This document shows, in pieces, positions 56,601 through 64,000 of a stretch of DNA of 64,000 bases. The position numbers and the translations under genes are program-made. The DNA comes from Aquarana catesbeiana (taxonomy: Eukaryota; Chordata; Amphibia; Anura; Ranidae), in assembly GCF_042186555.1 (NCBI RefSeq), contig NC_133328.1, positions 58,327,431 to 58,391,430 of the forward strand. Reading direction: 5' to 3'. Within the stretch, counting starts at the first letter, position 1; the number at the start of each line of letters is the position of its first letter. Under the pieces are notes generated by a model. That model made no database searches and had not been told where the DNA came from. It worked only from the letters and a program-made list of their open reading frames with translations.

Positions 56601-56636
56601 ACTATAAGTTAAGGAGACTGAAGAGACCCTCTAGGG

Positions 56637-56795
56637 CAGGGATATGAAATTAGTGGACCTCCAGCTGTTACAAAACTACAAGTTCCATCATGCCTCTGCT
56701 TCTGGGTCTCATGCTTGTGGCTGTCAGAGTCTTGCTCTGCCTCATGGGACTTAGAGTTCTGCAATAGCTGGAGGTCCACTAGTTGCATATCCCTG
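56637..56795. mobile_element. palindromic hAT MITE, family K copy 2
   Basis: CAGGGATATGAAATTAGTGG and TAGTTGCATATCCCTG are the ends, flanked by the perfect 8-bp duplication CTCTAGGG (56629-56636 and 56796-56803). GACCTCCAGCTGTTACAAAA pairs with its complement across the centre. Confidence 0.9.
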
Positions 56796-57038
56796 CTCTA
56801 GGGTGTAGAAGTCGCCTGCCCATGAACCAGATGATCAAAATCAGTACCTTAAGATAGCAATACCAATAAGATAACCTTACAGTCCAGTGCTATTTTTCCA
56901 CTTTCATTAACTATGGATTCCCAATGTGACTGTGCCGATTGGCCTTGCATTGTCACATAGCGTGAGTCACATGCTCCTCCAAATCTGGAGCTCTGCAGAA
57001 AAAACAACCAGCTTCTTTTTCATTGTCAAAGCTTAAGT

Positions 57039-57900
57039 CAGGTGTCTTCAAACAACGGCCCTCCAGTTGTTCAGGAACTACAATTCCCATCATGCCTAGT
57101 CACAACGCTGTATCCTGGCCTAGGCCAACAAGGCCCAGGCCTAGGGCAGCACTTTGCAGGGGGGCAGCACAGAAAGAGTCCCCGCCGGCTTGCGCTACAC
57201 TGTTAGTTTAGCACCAGTCTTATGAGGTGGACTGGGCTGAGAGGCAAATTAGTCTAGCGTCTCCATAAAGCGGCCTCACTGTTTCCGGTATGTGGATGGC
57301 TGGCATTCCGCAACTGGGGGGGGGGGGGGGGCGGCTTCTAATTTTGACTGTCCTCTCATTCTGGACCACAAACCTTCCTCACTGTGCTATATGTTTTTTG
57401 CTGCACCATTGGCATGGTTATACCTTTTTAGTCCTCTCCAAAAAATTATCAGAAATGTGTGCTTAAAGTAGTACTATAGGCAACACTTTTTCTTTTTTCA
57501 TTTTGGATAGAGTAAGGGAGGGTTATAACCCCGGTCAGTTAATTTTTTACCATCCCTGTCCCATTGCAGAGATTTCCCTTGACTTCCTGCCCCATAGCCA
57601 AACAGGAAGTGAGAGAAAATCTATTCAAATTAAGGGAATCCATTGCCCCCCCCCGCCCCCAGAACTAGTGTCCCCACTCGAAAATTTCAGGGCGGGTCTT
57701 AAACAGCAAGGGGTGTGGCCTTGACAGGAAGGGGTGGGTCATATTTAAATTAGGCGGCGCACGAGTTTAGTCAGGCCTAGGGCAGCACAAAACCTAAATA
57801 CACTACTGCCTAGTCATGTCTGTGAATGTCAGAGTTTTACAATGCCTCATGGGATGTGTAGTTCCACAACAGCTGGAGAGCCGTAGTTTGAAGATTCCTG
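57039..57900. mobile_element. hAT MITE, family K copy 3, itself interrupted
   Basis: CAGGTGTCTTCAAACAACGG and TAGTTTGAAGATTCCTG are the ends, flanked by the perfect duplication GCTTAAGT (57031-57038 and 57901-57908). Without the family B insert it is about 150 bp, like copies 1 and 2. Confidence 0.85.
57103..57808 (+). mobile_element. hAT-like MITE, family B copy 3
   Basis: CAACGCTGTATCCTGGCC to AAATACACTACTG with the perfect duplication CCTAGTCA (57095-57102 and 57809-57816). Very similar to copy 2, so the two may have moved recently. Confidence 0.92.
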
Positions 57901-58065
57901 GCTTAAGTGAACAAGCTAAAGTTAGAAGCTGATTGGCTACCATGCACAGCTGCACCTGATTTTGCACTCTCCATTTGTAGGAAAACAACCCCAATGCATA
58001 TTTCCTTAGGCTCCCAGGAAGCACCATGAAATCTCTCCATAAATTCCCTCTTTAACTGTTGTCAC

Positions 58066-58763
58066 CAGGGCTTTTTTTCTTGGAGAATAGGTGCAGGAAC
58101 TCCCCCCTGTCTGAGTCACCCCTTGTCTCTGCCCCCTACCCACCTCTGACCACCGTCCCTTGATTCCACCCTCTACCCGCCTACCAGTACTGCCCATTTT
58201 AGAGATTACAGAACAAAGTATCATTTTGTGGTGCTAAATCATTTGTATGGAACATGTTAATGATAAAAAGAAAAGCAGTGAAATAGATCCCCTGCAGCCA
58301 GCAATAGATCCCCACACAACAATAGACTCCCCCAGCAACAATGGACTCCACCCCAACAACAAAAGATTCCCTGCAGCAACAGTGAACCACCCACAACAAA
58401 ATATCACACCCAGTAACAAAATATCCACCCAAGCAACATTAGACCCCCCCCCCCCCCAGCAGCAATAACAGATCTCCCAGCAGCCAGCATCAATAGATCA
58501 TCCAGCAGCCAGTAAAAATAGACCTCTCCCTCAACAGTAGATCCCTTCCAGCAACAAAAGGGCCCCCCCAGCAACAATAGATTCCCCATCAGCAACAATA
58601 GACCCTCACACAAAATCAGATCCCCCACCAGTGACAATAGATCCCCCAGTATCCAACATCAATAGACCCTCCATCACACCCCACACCCCATGCTATTACA
58701 TACATTCAGTGCTGGAGGTGCCGGAACTGCATTCCCCCACGTTCCCGCTGAAAAAAAGCCCTG
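58066..58763. mobile_element. hAT-like element, family I copy B
   Basis: CAGGGCTTTTTTTCTTGGAG to CGCTGAAAAAAAGCCCTG, with octamers GTTGTCAC and GTTGTCAT differing at one base. Highly similar to 32754-33456, including the CAACAATAGATCCCC array. Confidence 0.87.
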
Positions 58764-59420
58764 GTTGTCATTGAAGAAAATGTCCACATTGGAAGATTTT
58801 CCCCTTATTCCTGTTCTACTGGCAACTCAAAAATGTGGAATTTCCCATCACTTTCCTGTGCTGGAGACAGTGGTAACCAGGACAAATTTAGAGAGGACTC
58901 AAACACAAAAATTTTGTGATCCTGCCTTATTCAGGTATGTCTGTTTATCCAGGTCAAGGTATAGCTAGTAGTAGTTGGTCACATTCAACTTGGCTAGTTC
59001 TTCTGTAATGTTGGGGATGTTTGTATGCTTCTTCTCTACAATGTTGGATTCCTTATTACTTTCTGGTCCCCCTTACAGAGGCCCATCTGCTCAGTCGGAA
59101 CACAGACATAGAAAGCAAACAAGACTGATGGCAGAAAAAGGCAGAGTGGTCCATTAAGTCAGCAATAAAAACCCAACAGAAATTGCAACCTGGTGCTGCC
59201 CAACTAGCTGCCCACCAGTACTCATCATGCGGCTTTCTTGTATTCGAGGGGCCACTAAGTTCAGGCCTGGAGCACTGCAGGCTGCAAACAGAGCTGAAGT
59301 GACCCCAGTGGTCTGCACTACTGGAACCACCTGATGTCAATGGTAGCCGCAGTCCAGTGCTAAGTCAGGAGCTGAAACAATAAGCCCCTGGGCATGTTAA
59401 CCTGCTATAGAACAGTCACT
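58764..59420. other. no gene seen
   Basis: Mixed-composition sequence without repeat termini. The frames present (60-94 codons) have no recognisable motif. Confidence 0.35.
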
Positions 59421-59423
59421 TAA

Positions 59424-60288
59424 GCCTCGTTCACACGATCGGACTTTCCAACGGGAAATGTGTGATGACAGGCTGTTTCCTGAAAATCCGACCGTGTGTA
59501 TGTTCCATGGCGGATTTTCAGAGCATGTGTACACAAGTCCGTCGGACAAAAGTCCAAAGTACAAACACGCATGCTCGGAAGCAAGGACGAGCCAGAAGCG
59601 GTCGGTCTTGTAAACTAGCGATCGTAATGGAGAATTAACATTCGTGACGTGGCAAATTATGAAATCTCCAAATCCAGCGCACAATTCTCTTCTTCTTTAA
59701 TGGGATAATAATGAAGCTGCTTTGCTGGTGATACTGATGGAGTTATTGCAAACAAATTTTCAAAGGCTTTTTTTTTCTAGTGATATCAAGAATATTATTA
59801 TGCTTTTTTTTTGTTTTTATTTGGGCAAGTTACCACAACACCATTCTCGTAGTTTTTAAGATCAATGATACAACTATGTTGGTGTCCCTTGTCAATTTTA
59901 CATTGTATTTTTTAAATGTAACTGCCTACTCCCAAACTGTCATTTGAGGTAAAACACATAGCCAAGTATTATTCTCCACATTTTTTTTTATTGTGCATTA
60001 AAAAAAGAAAACAAATAAAATTAGACATGCTATCTGCCAATAGAACTTAACAAAAAAAACACTCGAAAAAAAAAATCAACACTCACCAAACTTCTACTAA
60101 CACAAAATTAGCAGAAGGAGCCCAAAGGGTGGCGCTAAAGAGCTGAAAAACAACGTAGAATGTCACTACGTTCGTATTTGTTGGCCGACAATTCTTTGCC
60201 GTTTGTATGCAAGACAAGTTTAGGCCAACGCCCTTCGGACAAAAGTCCAAGATTTTGTCTGCAGAAAATCTAATTGTGTGTACGAGGC
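59424..60288. mobile_element. Harbinger internal-deletion derivative
   Basis: GCCTCGTTCACACGATCGGAC on the left and GTGTGTACGAGGC on the right are inverted Harbinger-type ends next to TAA/TTA. The left half matches the left part of the Harbinger remnant at 33836 (GTTACCACAACACCATTCTC region). No gene is left. Confidence 0.75.
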
Positions 60289-60302
60289 TTAGGAGTGTTC
60301 TA

Positions 60303-60600
60303 TAACACATACCTCCCAACTTTTTGAGATGGAAATGAGGGACACCTATTAGCAAAAGTATGTAAGCATAGAACACACCCCTGCCACGCCCCCTTAAAGA
60401 AGAATTATACAAAAAAATGATTAGTTCAACCCACAAGTGCTTTTTGTTACCACTACTACTTCTATATACTGGCTTTTGAAATTTACAAATGCAGCAATTT
60501 AGAATTCGGAAGATATGTTTAGCACTGGGAAACACTTTTTGAAAGATCAATAGTGCAATTTATATATAACTATATAGATCAGACCAAAATAATTGTTTTT
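60303..60600 (+). repeat. dispersed repeat, family F (forward)
   Basis: ACATACCTCCCAACTTTTTG, then GGGACACCTATTAGCAAAAG, as in 21098-21460. Confidence 0.6.
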
Positions 60601-60741
60601 TTTTGCTGCAGAGGTAAATGGGGATGGAGGGTTGGGTAGGGTCTACACTGACCTAAGCCATACCACCATGAAGGAATTTATATTTATTTATTTCAGGTAC
60701 TTATATAGTGCCAACAATTTGCGCAACACTTTCCATATATA

Positions 60742-61915
60742 TTAACCACTTGCTGCCCGCCATATATCAAAATGACGGCTGCAAAGTGGTTTCAATAACC
60801 TGACTGGGCGTCATATGACGTCCTCAGGATATTAAGCCGCTGCATGCCCCCGGGGGCGTGCATCGCGGCGATCGTTGTTGCGGTTTGTCAGTCTGACACC
60901 CCGCAACTCCGATCTAGGTAAAAAGTCTCTGACTGAGACTCTTTACCACGTGATCAGCCGTGTCCAATCACGGCTGATCACGATGTAAATAGGAAGAGCC
61001 GGTGATCGGCTTTTCCTCACTCGCTTCTGACAGACGCAAGTAGAGGAGAGCCGATCGGCTGCTCTCCTGACGCGGGGGTCTGTGCTGTTTATCAGCACAG
61101 CCCCCCTCGGATCCCACCCAGGACCACCAGGATGGCCATCCACACTGGACCACCAAGTATGCCCCCTAGACCCCCAGGGAAATACTAATCTGTGCCCAGG
61201 CAGCTGCCAATCAATACCCAGGCAGCTGCCAATCAGTGCCCACTCACAATGCCTACCACTGCCAGTGCCACCAGGGATGCCTATCAGTGCCTTATATCAG
61301 TGCTGCGTATCAGTGCCCATCAGTGCCGCCTATCAGTGCCCATCAGTGACCAGCAGTGCCACCCATAAGAACCCATCTTTGCAGTCTTTCAGTGCCCATC
61401 AGTGTAGCCTATCAGTGCCCATCAGTGCCCACCAGTGCCACCCAGTGCCACCCATGAGTGCCCATCAGTGCCACCTATCAATGCCCATCAGTGCTGCATA
61501 TCAATGCCACCCATCAGTGCTGCCTACCAGTGCCCATCAGTGCCACATATCAGGGCCCATCGTCAGTGCCCGCTCATCGGTGCCGCCTTATCAGTGCCTG
61601 TCAGTGCCACCTTATCAATGCCCATCAGTGAAAGAGAAAACTTACTTATTTACAAAATTTTTTAAAAGAAACAAAAGCAAAACTTTTTTTTATTCAAAAT
61701 TTTCGGTCTTTTTTTATTTAGCAAAAAATAAAAACCACAGAGGTGGTCAAATACCACCAAAAGAAAGCTCTATTTGTGGGAACCAAATGATAAAAATTTA
61801 GTTTGGGTACAGTGTTGTATGACCGCGCAATTGTCATTCAAACTGCGACAGCACTGAAAGCTGAAAATTGGTCTGGGCAGGTAGGTGTATAAGTGCCCTG
61901 TATTGAAGTGGTTAA
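60742..61915 (-). mobile_element. TTAA minisatellite element, family D copy 4
   Basis: TTAACCACTTGCTGCCCGCC on the left and GTATTGAAGTGGTTAA on the right, so both TTAA ends are intact. It is in reverse orientation to the other three copies. The GGCACTGAT array spans about 61240-61630 on the minus strand. Confidence 0.88.
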
Positions 61916-62168
61916 GCATTCAAATAAAAAACAAAAAAAAAATGAATTAAATACAATAAATGATAGATAAATACATTTTTTACCAATCTTTTTAATCCCC
62001 AGGTCCTAACAAATATGTTGGATGATCTATACAACATTCAAATTCAATGCTACATGTCGGATAACTTTTGGTGTTGCGCAATGTGAAGCGACACAAACAT
62101 GACCATGAGAACAAGACTGTCCGCTGCAATGTATATAACTGACACAGAGCATCTGCAGGCATTTCTAA

Positions 62169-62592
62169 TGCCGCATACACACAATCGGACTTTTCGACCG
62201 GACTGGTCTGACGGACGCCGACGGACCAAATCCGGCGAACAATCCGATCGTGTGTGGGCTTCCCTGGACCTTCAGTGGACTTTTCCAGTTGCAAATCTGA
62301 CGGACTTTAGATTTGGAACTTGCTTCAAATCTTTACGTTGTAACTCCGCAGGACCCAGAAATCCGCTCGTCTGTATGCTAGTCCGACGGACAAAAACCCA
62401 CGCTAGGGCAGCTATTGGCTACTGGCTATCAGCTTCCTTATTTTAGTCCGGTGTACGTCATCACGTACGAATCCGTCTGACTTTTGTGTGATCGTGTGTA
62501 GGCAAGTCTGTTCGTTAGAAAGTCTGTTGAAAGTCTGTCAGACGGGCTCTCAGACTTTTGTAGCTGAAAAGTCCGACCGTGTGTACGCGGCA
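62169..62592 (-). mobile_element. Harbinger MITE, copy 2
   Basis: TGCCGCATACACACAATCGG to CCGACCGTGTGTACGCGGCA, reverse orientation of 30068-30514. Flanks are TAA and TTA, so a clean duplication is not shown. Confidence 0.82.
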
Positions 62593-63530
62593 TTAGGCTT
62601 CAAAAATACAGATGAAACGCCTACTTTTCACAGTATTCTAAACTTAGCCTGATAAAGAAGTGTCTACATGACCACCATTTTAACCTTTGGCTATATAAGT
62701 GTTTGGAATGAGGCATTTTACCAGCATCCCTATTTTCTTTTAAATAAAAAATATAGAAGACAAATAGATAATAAAAGATGTATAAATGAAATAACCAGAC
62801 TGCAAAGTGCAATCGATTCCCTAACACCGAAATGGCCAGTGTCTCGTCTTCGTTATCTCACTTTTGCAGATCTGGTCCTTGTCGCCTTCCTATAGTCTAA
62901 AAATGCGGTCACTTCTTATGTAAAGACGAGTTGGCTGGCATCCCAAGTCTCTGCCTCTCTAATCTGCTTGGCGAGTCAATCAGGCCTTCACCTGTCTGTG
63001 CAAGTGAATTATCACAGTCGTTCTTTTCCCCTGCAGTTCATTTATCAATGAGGAAGAGAAGCATTTGGAGCGGTTTGCTTTATCTCAGTTTGAGACTTTT
63101 CAGAATCTAACAAAAATGTCAGTACAGCCGAGGTAATTAATATAAATCGCCTGCCAAAAATATATGATTCCCCCAGAATGGCCATATATAAGGACCCCTG
63201 ATATATGCAAGCAATGCTATGGTTTATAGTACTCATCAATAATCAAGTAGCACATGGCCCAATGAATAAGCGATATTGAGGACCTACAAGGGTTTAAAAG
63301 GGTTTATTATCTCTTGATTTTACAACATGTGGAAGTATTTTTGAGATAAAAGAAAAATTCCAGGTATGAAAACTATATCCATAGTTACATTGGTCCTCCA
63401 TGGACCAACATAACTATGTATACACCATACCTGGCTGCCCCTGGAAATCACTGAAGTATACACCACTACTCCATCTGCTTCCAGGTTCTGCCCTTCTACA
63501 TTCTGAACACAGGAGGTCGGTGCCATTCAA
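62593..63530. other. unique sequence, possible conserved non-coding DNA
   Basis: From about 62820 to 63130 there are no repeat termini and the composition is balanced, with words such as GCGAGTCAATCAGGC. A small palindrome (TTACATTGGTCCTCCATGGA..) lies at about 63380-63420. No gene seen. Confidence 0.28.
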
Positions 63531-63539
63531 AGACTACTT

Positions 63540-63768
63540 TGCATTTTATTGCAAATATTTATATCGTGCTCACAATTTACAGTACTTTCATCACAGTCCC
63601 TGCCCTCGAGGAGCTTACAATCTAACAGCGCTATCTCGCATTCATGCACATACTAGGGCCAGTTTAGAAAAGCAAACTCCATGCAGGTAGTGCCATAGTT
63701 GAGATTTGAACCAACAACCCTAGTGCTGCTCGGTAGAAGTGCCAACCACTTAGCCATTGTACTACCCC
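63540..63768 (-). mobile_element. tRNA-derived SINE
   Basis: On the minus strand the element starts GGGGTAGTACAATGGCTAAG, where TGGCTAAGTGG fits an RNA polymerase III A box. GGTTCAAATCT (63702-63712) fits a B box. Downstream are TGGAGTTTGC and TTGTAAGCTCCTCGAGGGCA, then a tail with GATATAAATATTTGCAATAAA. Such SINEs are copied by a LINE reverse transcriptase. It is too decayed and lacks the tRNA fold needed to be a real tRNA gene. Confidence 0.65.
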
Positions 63769-64000
63769 ATGACTTCAAAGTGTTTTATGACTGGATGAGG
63801 TGGAGAGGAGGGGCAGTGACAGGAGAATTCTGTGTTCACAATGTGGCAGGCCAGCCGCTCAGCACATGACCTGGAAGCAAGCGGAGATTACTAAAGTTGT
63901 GGTGTCTACTTCAGGGATTTCCAGCTTCCAGGAGTATCAGCCAAGTACGGTATTCACATAGATGTATTGGTCCAAGCTTGAAGGATGTAAGTACCGTATA
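63769..64000. other. no feature seen at the right edge
   Basis: Short stretch without a long frame or repeat end. Confidence 0.4.

Larger units (their letters stand above)
56970..57990. mobile_element. TTTACTAAA-type MITE holding two nested insertions
   Basis: Left half (CAAATCTGGAGCTCTGCAG to GTCAAAGCTTAAG) and right half (GTGAACAAGCTAAAGTTAG to GCACTCTCCATTTG) together make the MITE seen at 19868-20051. It is split by the family K element at 57039-57900. Confidence 0.6.

Noticed and set aside
63700..63768. tRNA gene
   Set aside because: A and B boxes are present but there is no cloverleaf or clean 3' end; the body continues into a SINE.

Overview
This window looks like nuclear DNA from an animal with a large, transposon-rich genome. 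The best guess is an anuran amphibian, probably a ranid-type frog. The evidence is an L1 retrotransposon of apparent full length, Harbinger elements that pair a DDE transposase with a Myb/SANT-like gene on the opposite strand, Tc1-like transposons, and very many TTAA-flanked and 8-bp-TSD (hAT-like) non-autonomous elements with internal minisatellites. I see no operons, rRNA or functional tRNA genes, CRISPR arrays or bacterial features. No complete host gene is visible. Two short segments with splice-like edges (2183-2407 and 26213-26398) could be host exons but are unproven.

Layout. 0.4-3.1 kb: two hAT-type MITEs, a candidate exon, then TTAA elements nested inside an inverted repeat. 3.5-8.5 kb: a decayed Harbinger transposon whose transposase intron was invaded by a TTAA element. 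8.6-10.4 kb: older repeats. 10.6-17.5 kb: a complete-length L1 bounded by a 14-bp target-site duplication, with a nearly intact ORF1 and a broken ORF2. 17.7-20.3 kb: a 2.66-kb non-autonomous hAT element. 21-24 kb: a second copy of the first MITE plus tandem retroelement-like repeats. 24.4-26.1 kb: a 22-bp minisatellite readable in several frames. 27-33.5 kb: TTAA MITEs, a Harbinger MITE and a hAT element. 33.8-36.3 kb: a second Harbinger remnant with two opposed Myb/SANT (MADF-like) domain copies. 36.3-42.8 kb: hAT and TTAA elements, including one with a 1-kb minisatellite and one built from consecutive hairpins. 44.8-46.0 kb: a target-site-duplicated insertion that is mostly a 566-bp inverted repeat. 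46.2-49.1 kb: a Tc1 element, a Tc1 fold-back derivative and a TA-flanked palindromic MITE. 50-58.8 kb: nested TTAA and hAT elements, including a three-level nest. 59.4-63.8 kb: Harbinger MITEs, another TTAA minisatellite element and a tRNA-derived SINE.

How the parts relate. Most of the sequence is explained by cut-and-paste DNA transposons and their internally deleted derivatives. The autonomous partners visible here (Harbinger, Tc1, L1) are all damaged by stops, frameshifts or a changed catalytic residue. The many exact target-site duplications let insertion order be read directly. The stretches with no visible repeat structure (about 29.4-30.0, 42.8-43.6, 52.9-53.7 and 62.6-63.5 kb) are where host regulatory sequence would most likely be found.
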